Source: an uncultured Alteromonadaceae bacterium (lineage in GTDB: Bacteria; Pseudomonadota; Gammaproteobacteria; Enterobacterales; Alteromonadaceae). Taken from it: 64,000 bases of DNA. The notes under the pieces are model-generated. The model searched no databases and was not told the origin of the DNA. It worked only from the letters and a program-made list of their open reading frames with translations. Below are positions 10,525 to 18,418 of this stretch, piece after piece; the stretch's first letter is position 1, and every line of letters begins with the position of its first letter. The translations under genes and the position numbers were made by a program. The stretch is taken from positions 62,001 through 126,000 of the forward strand of contig CANNDC010000008.1 of the NCBI GenBank assembly GCA_947503265.1, written 5' to 3'.

Positions 10525-10728
10525 TTGGCCAAAAAGGCGTACCCTTTAAGAATCAATGAAGATGTATTATCTGCAATGCAACGCTGGTCAGACGATGAGT
10601 TGCGGAGTTTGAATGCACAAATTGAGTATGTGCTTCGCGATGCGTTAGTAAGAAATGGAAGAGTAAAATTGGTGCAGCAGGTAGTCACACAGGTTGTAGA
10701 AGAAGAAAAGCGAAAAAAGGGAGGCTAG
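10525..10728 (+). CDS. Arc-like ribbon-helix-helix DNA-binding protein
   Basis: The protein is 67 aa. The N-terminal beta strand and two helices (KKAYPLRINEDVLSAMQRW, then DDELRSLNAQIEYVLRDAL) follow the Arc/MetJ ribbon-helix-helix pattern, and the tail is basic (EEEKRKKGG). It starts at TTG 10525, supported by a good Shine-Dalgarno sequence (ACGGAGAC at 10513-10520); no ATG is available. It lies in an operon with the SPFH gene. The tandem octamer palindromes upstream of that gene are its most likely target. The last codons double as part of a terminator for the opposite-strand gene. Confidence 0.82.
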   Translation: MAKKAYPLRINEDVLSAMQRWSDDELRSLNAQIEYVLRDALVRNGRVKLVQQVVTQVVEEEKRKKGG

Positions 10729-10736
10729 CGCCTCCC
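10713..10736 (-). terminator. Rho-independent terminator for the GlyGly-CTERM gene, inside the end of the RHH gene
   Basis: On the minus strand, GGGAGGC, loop GCTA and GCCTCCC form a perfect 7-bp GC-rich stem (10719-10736). Six T follow (complement of 10713-10718). It begins 12 bp past the stop codon of the minus-strand gene at 10749. The same bases encode the last residues and stop codon of the plus-strand RHH gene. Confidence 0.8.
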
Positions 10737-10748
10737 AACTACCTAACA

Positions 10749-11531
10749 CTAACCTCTTCTATTCTTATCAGTGAACGTCCTTCTGAATAAAACAGGTATT
10801 AACAACAGCATTAGATAAGAAAAGCTACCCCCACTTTCAGTGACTATGATCACATCCGCTGGCTCGGCTTCAAATGATCGACTCTCAATAGTCAATAAAT
10901 TCAAATCATCGTCAGTAAGTCCGTCAGAACTGGCTACCAATTGGTCATTCAATCCATCGTAGATTTCAATAAGCATTTCGTAATCGTCGCTCGGGAACCC
11001 GGTATCAAAGGTACTCTCTACAAAAAGTGTGTCTTCGCTTGAGTCACCTTCAATAAGAAACAATGACGTAGTATGTATTTCTTCAAATACGTCCCCTCTT
11101 GCCAAATACAACCTCGCATAGACTTCAGCATGGGTATATACAGTGTCGACATCGAAATCGACTGTGATGGTGGAATAATAACCATCTGCATCCAAATCTA
11201 CATCGAAACTAACAAAGGAATCGAATATCCAAAAGTCGGCAGAGTTAACAACACTCATTCTAGATTCTCTATCTAGGGGACGTCTTAGCGGTGCCGCAGA
11301 TTGCTTGGCTTCATGTCCATTGGCAGCGGCTTTGGCAAAAGATTGTATTCCTGTCGATTTTTTCTCAGCAGAAGAGTGTTTAGTAAAAACACCCAGTTGT
11401 TTACCATGCTGAGTTTCCGTAGACGTTACCTTGATGCTGTTCACATCAAGGGTAGTCTCTTGGGCATTGATAGAACAAGATAAAACCAGACATAATCCAG
11501 TGATTATTTTTGCAATAGATGCGTGTGACAT
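10749..11531 (-). CDS. Exported GlyGly-CTERM protein, choice-of-anchor H-like
   Basis: The product is 260 aa with a signal peptide (about 1-23, ending SCSINA). The C-terminus is SGGSFSYLMLLLIPVLFRR: a Gly-Gly motif, a hydrophobic helix and a basic end. This is the GlyGly-CTERM signal processed by rhombosortase for surface delivery in gammaproteobacteria. The middle contains a beta-rich domain (FDVDLDADGYYSTITVDFDVD...AEVYARLYLARG...YEMLIEIYD) that I associate with the choice-of-anchor H family; this name is from memory. The linker at 40-95 is low-complexity. Function is unknown; a surface or adhesive role is inferred. It has its own terminator at 10713-10736. Confidence 0.8.
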   Translation of the reverse strand: MSHASIAKIITGLCLVLSCSINAQETTLDVNSIKVTSTETQHGKQLGVFTKHSSAEKKSTGIQSFAKAAANGHEAKQSAAPLRRPLDRESRMSVVNSADFWIFDSFVSFDVDLDADGYYSTITVDFDVDTVYTHAEVYARLYLARGDVFEEIHTTSLFLIEGDSSEDTLFVESTFDTGFPSDDYEMLIEIYDGLNDQLVASSDGLTDDDLNLLTIESRSFEAEPADVIIVTESGGSFSYLMLLLIPVLFRRTFTDKNRRG

Positions 11532-11606
11532 GTGCCCTCCAATAGAACCATATTGTTACTTTATGGCTCGTATTGTGGGCTAACTAAGATGAACGAAAAC
11601 TGAAAG

Positions 11607-11969
11607 CTAACTTAACCTTTCAATGAAATGAGTACCCCAACCGTCATAATGTATATCGTGCTTAAAGGCGATGGAAAGTAATTTATCGGTATCATTATTG
11701 AGCGATTCCACGTCTAGAATACGCTCTACCACAGCATCAAAACAGAATATGGTACCACCGTCATCAAGCATGAGTTCCTCGGCGTCACCCACTTCAAACC
11801 CAGCTTTAAAAGCATCTACAGCCGCTTTTTCCAACACATCGAAATCGGAATGGGCAAAGTGATGCTCAATACTGTGTGGCTTAGAAACATCACTTCCATC
11901 TTCGGTTAGGGCTGCGACCGTCTCTTGGTTAAATTCGTACCATTCCAATTTCTCTTGTTCAATATTCAT
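11607..11969 (-). CDS. rraB: Ribonuclease E inhibitor RraB
   Basis: RraB binds the RNase E C-terminal scaffold and modulates degradosome activity. The 120-aa protein aligns well with E. coli RraB. Shared blocks are ALTEDGSD, IEHHFAHSDFDVLEKAAVDAFKAGFEV, EELMLDDGG and HDIHYDGWGTHF. It lacks the long acidic C-terminal tail of the E. coli protein (138 aa). It is immediately downstream of plsC with one base between the plsC stop and the rraB ATG, so it is co-transcribed. Confidence 0.92.
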   Translation of the reverse strand: MNIEQEKLEWYEFNQETVAALTEDGSDVSKPHSIEHHFAHSDFDVLEKAAVDAFKAGFEVGDAEELMLDDGGTIFCFDAVVERILDVESLNNDTDKLLSIAFKHDIHYDGWGTHFIERLS

Positions 11970-11970
11970 C

Positions 11971-12726
11971 TTAATTCTCTCTTTTTTCTATCAAAGCCAC
12001 TTCAGCATCTAATTGTTCGATTTTGAGCCTCATCTTGTCATGGAAGTATTTTGCCCAATATTTGGATCCCTTTGAACTGTCAATCGCTTCTGGCTCAGAT
12101 AATTCAATCAGTAGTTTTCCATTGTTCCAACGATTCAACTTTACCTTATTGTGAAGATTACTCGCCGCAACAGTGACTATCGGTTCATTGGCAGCAAGGG
12201 CAATTCGAAATGCGCCCGTTTTAAATGGTAACAGCCCTCTTCCATAGCTTCGCGTTCCCTCTGGAAAGAAAAATACCGACAGGCGCCGTTCTTGAATTCT
12301 GGCCACGGTCTGTTTTAACGTATCTTGAGCACGACCGGTATTTTTTCTATCAATTAGGATGTTGCCCGAAAGCCAGTAAAGCCAGCCAAAAACTGGAATT
12401 AACACCAGACTCTTCTTACCCACAGTTACCACTCCCCGTTGCGCAGAGCTACATACCGTGATCAAATCGTAACTATTTTGATGGTTGGCAATAAAGACAA
12501 AAGGACCCGTTGTTTTGACTGACTCCGGCACTCTAATTTCAACATCTAAGCCAACCAATTTAGCCATAAAGCCATAAACTTTTCCGATGACAAATACGTT
12601 ATTTTTATGAAATGGGCGACATATACACATGAGAATCATCGCGGCATTTGCGACGATAAAGTAAATGAAAATAACTAAAATTCTAACGGCTGCTAACACA
12701 GGTAGTCTCGATATTAGGAAGGTCAT
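11971..12726 (-). CDS. plsC: 1-acyl-sn-glycerol-3-phosphate acyltransferase
   Basis: PlsC acylates lysophosphatidic acid to phosphatidic acid at the inner membrane. The protein is 251 aa. An N-terminal hydrophobic segment (VRILVIFIYFIVANAAMILM) precedes acyltransferase motif I, NHQNSYD (a variant of NHQSxxD with the catalytic His and Asp kept). Motif III is FPEGTRS and motif IV is EPIVTVA. It is first gene of a plsC-rraB pair and divergent from the Hpt-HD-GYP gene. Confidence 0.93.
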   Translation of the reverse strand: MTFLISRLPVLAAVRILVIFIYFIVANAAMILMCICRPFHKNNVFVIGKVYGFMAKLVGLDVEIRVPESVKTTGPFVFIANHQNSYDLITVCSSAQRGVVTVGKKSLVLIPVFGWLYWLSGNILIDRKNTGRAQDTLKQTVARIQERRLSVFFFPEGTRSYGRGLLPFKTGAFRIALAANEPIVTVAASNLHNKVKLNRWNNGKLLIELSEPEAIDSSKGSKYWAKYFHDKMRLKIEQLDAEVALIEKREN

Positions 12727-12816
12727 TGATTATACCGTTTTAAGTGTAAAACCCAATAACTCAAATTGTCTTGTCAGAGCAGTCTTATATAAAATTGGTA
12801 TAAAGTGTTTAGTTAA

Positions 12817-12830
12817 CAGTTAGCTAACTG
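12817..12830. promoter_or_regulatory. 14-bp perfect palindrome in the plsC/HD-GYP divergent region
   Basis: CAGTTAGCTAACTG is a perfect palindrome in the 179-bp gap between the divergent genes, about 75 bp before the HD-GYP start. It may be an operator. The factor is unknown and the site could be chance in AT-rich DNA. Confidence 0.3.
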
Positions 12831-12905
12831 CTGCCGATATAACCTATTACAAGGGAATTGGCATCAAAGCTGAAGAAAAGTGCACATCATTCGAGTAATT
12901 AAATA

Positions 12906-14054
12906 ATGCAAATATTCACGCCAGAAGAGTTAGAAGAAGACATTTTAACTGACCTATTGGAAGAGATTAACGAGCTGTACGAAGCCTCGGAACAAACTCT
13001 AATTGAACTTGAATTACGCCCTGAAGACAACGAATTGCAGCGTTCTCTATTTCGTTCTGTGCACACCATTAAGGGAGATTTAGGACTAGTCAATTTCAAA
13101 CCAATGATTCCCTTGTTACAACATGTGGAAGATTTACTCGATTATTTGCGCAAAGGCCAGGTTAGTTATACCAGCACAATGAGCGATCTGGTTTTGCTCG
13201 CAATGGACAAGGTGAAAATTTTTGTATCTGCTTGTTTTAACGAAGGCAAAGCCGAATACGATGCGGACGTAATTGCTCGTCTAATTGACAAAGTAAAACA
13301 AATTTCACCTGAAAATGTAGGGCTACATGAAGCCCTTCTTGCCGAAGCGGTGAATATCTTAAATCCCAGCATGGGCCAAGATAATACCTCGCCGGATGAT
13401 TCTGTTCATGAACACTCCGCATCCCAAATATCAACTGCCCTGCCCAGCACCGGGATTCCTAAAGATATTAGCAAGCCCAACCAGGCGGATATCCTATTTT
13501 TTCGAGAAATGATGAAACCGATTGAGAAACGCTCTAATTATTGGGAGGGAAGAAGTGACCGAATTAGTAAGCTTGCGTTTTACATCAATCAAATAGCAGG
13601 ATCCCCTATTAATAATGAGCAATTAGCCGTTGCCTGTTACGTGCACGATTTTGGTATGGCATTTATGCCACTCAAACTGATTCACAAAAAAGAGAAACTC
13701 ACTGACGCAGACTTCAATCTAATTCGTTCTCATGTTTATAAGAGCTCTCGATTATTAGAACACCTAGATCATTGGAATGATGCGCGAAATATAGTCATGC
13801 AGCATCATGAGCGTATTGATGGTTCAGGTTACCCATTGGGTGTGAAAGGTGAAGATATATGTGACGGTGCAAAACTCTTGGCCATTATTGATTCATTTGA
13901 AGCCATGACTCAAAATCGCGCACATAAAGACAATAAGCGACAAATGAAGAAAAGAGCGGTAATTGAGATAAACAAATCTCCGGTGGGACAATATTGTCCA
14001 AGATGGCTGGGTTATTTTAACGCGGGTATGTCTAATTTGCTCAAAGTTCAATAA
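12906..14054 (+). CDS. Hpt domain fused to an HD-GYP-type domain
   Basis: The protein is 382 aa. Residues 1-110 form a histidine-phosphotransfer domain with the phosphorylatable His in VHTIKGDLG (His about 53). A linker (about 125-195) leads to an HD-GYP domain with VHDFG (about 246), RSHVYKSS, QHHERIDGSGYP (about 299) and the later Asp in AIIDSFEA. HD-GYP domains hydrolyse c-di-GMP. Here the usual HDIGK Lys is Met and an early family His appears replaced by Arg (YWEGRSDRIS), so activity is uncertain. The normal CheY-like receiver is replaced by Hpt, implying control by phosphorelay. No cognate kinase is adjacent. The soluble architecture suggests a cytoplasmic location. Confidence 0.87.
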   Translation: MQIFTPEELEEDILTDLLEEINELYEASEQTLIELELRPEDNELQRSLFRSVHTIKGDLGLVNFKPMIPLLQHVEDLLDYLRKGQVSYTSTMSDLVLLAMDKVKIFVSACFNEGKAEYDADVIARLIDKVKQISPENVGLHEALLAEAVNILNPSMGQDNTSPDDSVHEHSASQISTALPSTGIPKDISKPNQADILFFREMMKPIEKRSNYWEGRSDRISKLAFYINQIAGSPINNEQLAVACYVHDFGMAFMPLKLIHKKEKLTDADFNLIRSHVYKSSRLLEHLDHWNDARNIVMQHHERIDGSGYPLGVKGEDICDGAKLLAIIDSFEAMTQNRAHKDNKRQMKKRAVIEINKSPVGQYCPRWLGYFNAGMSNLLKVQ

Positions 14055-14136
14055 CTGTTACTGAGAACAAATAATCATTCTAGGTTAATAGAAGTCGATA
14101 ATTCCTTTTATCGACTTCTCTTTAAAATTCAACTAG

Positions 14137-14460
14137 CTATACTCTATTGCTTTTAAGGAAGGATTTAACCTCACTTGCATTACGCTCATTCGAGAATTCA
14201 ACAAGTGTTTTACCATCACATTTTACGCCAGTGTTTTTAGCTACGCGTCGCAAAACACTTCTATCTGAAACGCCTAGGTCTCCAACAAAATGATTAAGTG
14301 ACGTTTTTAACAGACTTAAGTCATCATTTACGATCGCTTCGCACAATGGTGCAAATTCCAAATCACCCACAAATTTTACTTCTTTTGTCGCTGCGTTAGT
14401 CGCAGTCGTAGCAAACGAAACCGAACTTGATAATAAAACGGCAATTGCTAATTTTTTCAT
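14137..14460 (-). CDS. Small secreted DUF3718-like protein
   Basis: The product is 107 aa with a clear signal peptide (MKKLAIAVLLSSSVSFATTATNA). The mature part has two cysteines (LCEAIVNDD and GVKCDGKTLVEF) that could pair. The pattern, a small Alteromonadales periplasmic protein ending in a Cys-Asp-Gly/Asn-Gly segment, fits DUF3718 as I remember it; this was not searched. It is a single gene with no functional clue from neighbours. Confidence 0.65.
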   Translation of the reverse strand: MKKLAIAVLLSSSVSFATTATNAATKEVKFVGDLEFAPLCEAIVNDDLSLLKTSLNHFVGDLGVSDRSVLRRVAKNTGVKCDGKTLVEFSNERNASEVKSFLKSNRV

Positions 14461-14767
14461 ATTAATACCCTACTTATCTTTTCTAGTTAATTTAATCCCT
14501 ATCGAAGCGTTTGCTTTCGACCACTTGATACTATTAAACCTGCAATAAATTGTTGTTCTTTTACTGTTCGTATTTGTTTAATATGATGTAAAACGGGTAA
14601 TAAAACATACCATTAACATTCTATCTTATTGTTTTTAAACATGTTTATTTATTGTGGGGTTATAAGGAATATAAAAGTAATAATAAAACGATATAAAAAA
14701 AGTGCTTTTTCCATAAGAAGATGAGTATCAAAAAACTGACATTGAGCGGATTGTTAAAAATTTTCAC
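14461..14767. other. AT-rich intergenic region, no gene seen
   Basis: This stretch between the DUF3718-like gene and the ilvIH terminator is very AT-rich, with no credible ORF or RNA gene. It should carry the promoter of the minus-strand DUF3718-like gene near its left end. I see no other structure. Confidence 0.5.
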
Positions 14768-14801
14768 AAATAAAAAGGGATAACTATGATAGTTATCCCT
14801 T
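14768..14801 (-). terminator. Rho-independent terminator of ilvIH
   Basis: A perfect 12-bp stem (AAGGGATAACTA / TAGTTATCCCTT, 3-nt loop) lies about 40 bp past the ilvH stop. On the minus strand it is followed by TTTATTTG. Confidence 0.85.
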
Positions 14802-14837
14802 AATTATTAACAACTTAGATGAATTTTTTAAAACTAT

Positions 14838-15335
14838 TTATAACCTTAACGCCTTGTCACCTCTGGCTAAACCACATGCACCAGTGCGCGAAGATTCAAT
14901 AACTTCAGTATACTCTGCCATAGCCTGCGCAAAAGCATCCAACTTGTCGCTGGTACCGGTAATTTGGATAGTGTAGTTTTTAGCGTTTACGTCGACTATC
15001 TGAGCTCTAAAAATATCAACAGTCCGATTCACCTCTGAGCGCACCGAGTCACTTTTAGCAGACACTTTAATCAGCATTAGTTCTCGCTCTACATGACTAC
15101 CTTCGGTGAGATCTGCCACTTTCAGCACATCTATCAGCTTGTTCATCTGTTTCGTAATTTGCTCAATGATTTTATCATTGCCATGAGTCACTATGGTAAG
15201 TCGCGACAAGCTTGAATCAGTAGTGGGAGAAACACACAATGAATCGACGTTATAACCACGTTGTGAAAACACACCAACTATTCGAGACAAAGCACCGGGT
15301 TCATTTTCCATCAATACAGAAATAATTCGTCTCAT
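14838..15335 (-). CDS. ilvH: Acetolactate synthase small (regulatory) subunit
   Basis: This is the regulatory subunit of acetohydroxyacid synthase; it binds valine and sets feedback inhibition of branched-chain amino acid synthesis. It is 165 aa, within a couple of residues of E. coli IlvH. The N-terminal ACT domain is [33 protein letters not shown], with the Asn/Gly valine-binding region intact, and a C-terminal ACT-like domain follows. It overlaps the stop of ilvI by one base and ends at its own terminator. It is named ilvH rather than ilvN because of similarity and the ilvI partner. Confidence 0.95.
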   Translation of the reverse strand: MRRIISVLMENEPGALSRIVGVFSQRGYNVDSLCVSPTTDSSLSRLTIVTHGNDKIIEQITKQMNKLIDVLKVADLTEGSHVERELMLIKVSAKSDSVRSEVNRTVDIFRAQIVDVNAKNYTIQITGTSDKLDAFAQAMAEYTEVIESSRTGACGLARGDKALRL

Positions 15336-17053
15336 TAGGTGCGCTCCGTCTTACTTAGTCTCATATCATCCATCGCACCAAATTTAATTTGCATGGGATA
15401 TACGTGTTCGTTTTGGTCAATTGCTATGTCCATGAATACCAGTCTATCTTTCAGTGAAAAACAGCGTTCCATTGCAGCATCAAGTTCTGAGGGATGATTA
15501 ACTTTAATACCCACATGCCCATACGACTCAGCTAATTTAACGAAGTCCGGCATAGAATCCATATAGGAGTTTGAGTGTCTGCCTTTGTAAATCATATCTT
15601 GCCACTGTCTAACCATTCCTAACGCTCTGTTATTGAGAGAAATGATTTTGATCGGCAAATTATATTGCAGACAAGTTGATAACTCCTGAATATTCATTTG
15701 AATACTGCCGTCACCGGTAACCACAACGGACACGGCTTCAGGAAGTGCCATTTGCACTCCCATTGCAGCAGGTAAACCAAAGCCCATTGTTCCTAGACCA
15801 CCTGAATTAATCCAGCGTCTCGGTTTGGCAAAGGGATAATATAAAGCGGCGAACATTTGGTGTTGACCAACATCCGAGCTGACATAGGCTTCACCCTTAG
15901 TGTGCTTATAGACTGACTCAATAACTTCTTGAGGTTTGATCAATTCATCGCTTGTTTGGTAATCCAAGCACTTGCGTGATCGCCACTGATTGATTTGTTC
16001 CCACCAATCTTCAAGCTTCTCTTTTTGAGAAGAAAGATCTTTATTTTCCAGCTGAGCTAACACTTGCTGTAATACTTTGTCCACCGAACCAACTATGGGC
16101 ACATGTACCGCAACGGTTTTAGAAATTGAAGCAGGATCAATATCAACGTGAATAATGGTGGCATGTGGGCAGAACTTAGCGACATTATTGGTGACCCGAT
16201 CGTCAAATCTTGCTCCTAATGCGAATATGCAATCCGCATTGTGCATGGTCTTATTTGCCTCTAGCGTACCGTGCATACCTAACATGCCTACGAATTGCTC
16301 ATGTACACCTGAAAATGCACCTAGTCCCATCAAAGTAGAAGTCACTGGAGCATTTAACTTTTCTGCTAAAGTGGTAACCAATTCGTTGGCTTCTGATGTT
16401 ATCGCTCCACCGCCTACATAAAGAACGGGACGTTTGGCCGCCAGTAATGTTTCTACCGTTTTCTTGATTTGCTTGTTGTGCCCTTTGAGCGTCGGGTTGT
16501 AAGAACGCATAGTCACATCAGTTGGATATTCATATGGGTGTTCTTCAAGAATATTGACAATATCTTTTGGTAAATCTACAACGACTGGTCCGGGTCTACC
16601 GGTATTTGCAATGTAATAAGCCTTTGCAATTGCCATTGGAATATCAACGGCACGTTTTACTAAAAAGCTATGTTTTACAATTGGACGAGAACAGCCGACC
16701 ATATCACATTCTTGGAACGCATCTTCACCAATGTGCATGGAAGGTACTTGGCCTGACAACACAACCATTGGAATTGAATCCATGTAGGCTGTTGCAATAC
16801 CCGTAATTGTATTCGTTGCCCCAGGACCTGAGGTAACTAATACAGTACCCGTTTGTCCAGTGGATCTAGCATAACCATCCGCCATATGGGCAGCGGCTTG
16901 TTCGTGGCGGACGAGTACATGTTTGACATCATCTTGCGCATATAACGCATCATAGATATCCAGTACGGCACCTCCTGGGTATCCGAACACATGTGTCACT
17001 CCCGAATCTTTAAGTGCACGCACTACCATGGCTGCACCTGACATCATTTCCAC
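15335..17053 (-). CDS. ilvI: Acetolactate synthase catalytic subunit (AHAS III type)
   Basis: ThDP-dependent enzyme joining two pyruvates (or pyruvate and 2-oxobutyrate) as the first common step of Val/Leu/Ile synthesis. The start [18 protein letters not shown]...[15 protein letters not shown] includes the catalytic Glu region ([15 protein letters not shown]). The ThDP-binding segment is [16 protein letters not shown] longer in-frame ORF reaches 17113. The strong AGGAGG at 17061-17066, 7 nt before GTG 17053, and alignment with E. coli IlvI (MEMLSGAEM) fix the start, giving 572 aa. It forms an operon with ilvH. Confidence 0.95.
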   Translation of the reverse strand: MEMMSGAAMVVRALKDSGVTHVFGYPGGAVLDIYDALYAQDDVKHVLVRHEQAAAHMADGYARSTGQTGTVLVTSGPGATNTITGIATAYMDSIPMVVLSGQVPSMHIGEDAFQECDMVGCSRPIVKHSFLVKRAVDIPMAIAKAYYIANTGRPGPVVVDLPKDIVNILEEHPYEYPTDVTMRSYNPTLKGHNKQIKKTVETLLAAKRPVLYVGGGAITSEANELVTTLAEKLNAPVTSTLMGLGAFSGVHEQFVGMLGMHGTLEANKTMHNADCIFALGARFDDRVTNNVAKFCPHATIIHVDIDPASISKTVAVHVPIVGSVDKVLQQVLAQLENKDLSSQKEKLEDWWEQINQWRSRKCLDYQTSDELIKPQEVIESVYKHTKGEAYVSSDVGQHQMFAALYYPFAKPRRWINSGGLGTMGFGLPAAMGVQMALPEAVSVVVTGDGSIQMNIQELSTCLQYNLPIKIISLNNRALGMVRQWQDMIYKGRHSNSYMDSMPDFVKLAESYGHVGIKVNHPSELDAAMERCFSLKDRLVFMDIAIDQNEHVYPMQIKFGAMDDMRLSKTERT

Positions 17054-17188
17054 CAGAATTCCTCCTGCTCTCTTAGATATAAAATTGTTTAAAATCAATA
17101 CAAACTGATTCAAAAAGAATCAAGGGGGGTGACTATACTTGAGGGAATAGGAAGATTAAACAGCTAAAAGTCAAAAAGTGAGACATTT

Positions 17189-17256
17189 ATCCTAACATAT
17201 ACCTATTTTAGGATAAATATCCTAAAATAGGTCTAAATTATCACTTTAACTAGGAT
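17189..17256. promoter_or_regulatory. Phased TAGGAT half-sites and 32-bp perfect palindrome, candidate Lrp-type operator
   Basis: The hexamer TAGGAT or its complement occurs at 17189, 17209, 17219 and 17251 (spacings 20, 10, 32: near whole helical turns). The middle pair belongs to a perfect palindrome at 17201-17232 with 15-bp arms (ACCTATTTTAGGATA and complement). The half-sites resemble Lrp half-sites (YAGHAW) except at one position. ilvIH is a classical Lrp target in E. coli. It lies 135-205 bp before the ilvI start and directly after maoP. It could instead be a maoP terminator, but no T-run follows. Confidence 0.5.
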
Positions 17257-17278
17257 AGATTTACATATACTTTACATA

Positions 17279-17665
17279 TCATTCATTATCTACGTCTAAG
17301 GGCAAAACGGAGTCATCATCGATTTCCTCTATATCGTCCGCATCCTCGTCATTAACTTGCTGTTTCTTATTGCCGTAAATATTGCCTAATTTGGGTCGAT
17401 TAATCCGCTTTTGGTATTTAACCCAAGCTCTTTCAGCGGGGTTTTCGGGTTCTTTTTTGCCAAAAGCAGCTTTCAAAAACTCATGGTCTTCTTCGCTCTC
17501 AGCCAAAATATTGCCATCCACTAAAGCGGCAATTAAACAACCGTATTGTGTTAGTGCTTTCGCTTCATTTATCGAAAAATCTCCGGAGCGGGAGAAGCCA
17601 TAGGGGTAGTTTTTAGTATCCGTAAATACTCTCTTTACCAAAATATCTCTTGTCACTAAAGTCAT
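17279..17665 (-). CDS. maoP: Macrodomain Ori organization protein MaoP (DUF413)
   Basis: MaoP (formerly YifE) works with the maoS site to organise the Ori macrodomain in E. coli. The 128-aa protein matches in the DUF413 core: VKRVFTDTKNYPYGFSRSGD, FSINEAKALTQYG, KKEPENPAERAWVKYQKRIN and RPKLGNIYG. The C-terminal tail is strongly acidic (DEDADDIEEIDDD). In E. coli the gene sits beside ilvGMEDA; here it precedes ilvIH on the same strand. Confidence 0.9.
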   Translation of the reverse strand: MTLVTRDILVKRVFTDTKNYPYGFSRSGDFSINEAKALTQYGCLIAALVDGNILAESEEDHEFLKAAFGKKEPENPAERAWVKYQKRINRPKLGNIYGNKKQQVNDEDADDIEEIDDDSVLPLDVDNE

Positions 17666-17855
17666 AGAAGGAGTCCCAAAAAAATAAAGGGGTTAATAAT
17701 CATTAGCTGTTAGAGAATAAATAGTTTTAAAAACGAAAAGTGTCAACTGGTTTTTGATGAAATTTTTACTTTATAAGCAATAAGGAATTTGGTGACTATT
17801 AATGCTCACATTCGCCAATTCTTTTCGAGGGCGTCAGGACAAGGTTGAGTGCTGG

Positions 17856-18344
17856 TTACTTTTTAGGTACCCAAGCCCAAATCATCTCTGCTATGACGGG
17901 TTCAATTTGATTGGAATCTGTAATAACAACTTTAACTGCTACTTCTCCTTTGGGTTCAGTGTTCATCATAGCAATTTGCGCGTCAGTCACATTGGCAACT
18001 GCAGTAATATCACCACTACAACGCTTTACATAGTCTAGCTTCATCGTCTTTATTAGAGGTAATTTGTCACCGGGAAGATTAATTCCTACCACAAAACCTG
18101 TAGAAGACTCTGCCAACAATGCCATAGTGACAGCGTGTACACTACCAATGTGATTTTGCACCTTTTTACGATTTTTTTGCTTGAAGGTGACAGACTTTCC
18201 ATCGGTTTCAACTATGTCTAACCCTGCGGTTCCTGCTAGTTTCACTTTATATCTGAACATCCAAGTGATTAAGCGGGAGCTCAGCCACTGGGGATATTGA
18301 TTAACTTTGTTTACAAATGAACGGAGTGGATTAGGGGCTGACAT
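17856..18344 (-). CDS. Hotdog-fold thioesterase-like protein (DUF4442)
   Basis: The protein is 162 aa with the hotdog pattern of PaaI/DUF4442 proteins: a central helix after HIGSVHAVTMALLAESSTGF, then beta strands (IKTMKLDYVKRCSGDITAVANV). These proteins are usually acyl-CoA thioesterases; the substrate is unknown. The ATG is preceded not by a Shine-Dalgarno sequence but by a perfect 15-bp hairpin ending one base before it. Translation therefore uses either a leaderless message or a later start. It stands alone, downstream of the TonB receptor on the same strand. Confidence 0.8.
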   Translation of the reverse strand: MSAPNPLRSFVNKVNQYPQWLSSRLITWMFRYKVKLAGTAGLDIVETDGKSVTFKQKNRKKVQNHIGSVHAVTMALLAESSTGFVVGINLPGDKLPLIKTMKLDYVKRCSGDITAVANVTDAQIAMMNTEPKGEVAVKVVITDSNQIEPVIAEMIWAWVPKK

Positions 18345-18345
18345 A

Positions 18346-18378
18346 AAACTACCATCTGGTTTGACCAGATGGTAGTTT
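18346..18378 (-). terminator. Hairpin terminator of the TonB receptor gene, abutting the next start codon
   Basis: A perfect inverted repeat has arms AAACTACCATCTGGT and ACCAGATGGTAGTTT around a 3-nt loop. It begins 40 bp past the receptor stop. On the minus strand it ends in TTT followed by TATG, where ATG is the start of the thioesterase gene. The T-run is short, so efficiency is uncertain. Confidence 0.7.
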
Positions 18379-18418
18379 GCCTTTATAACGTTGCGATTAC
18401 AAGCTCATCAAGCAAGCT

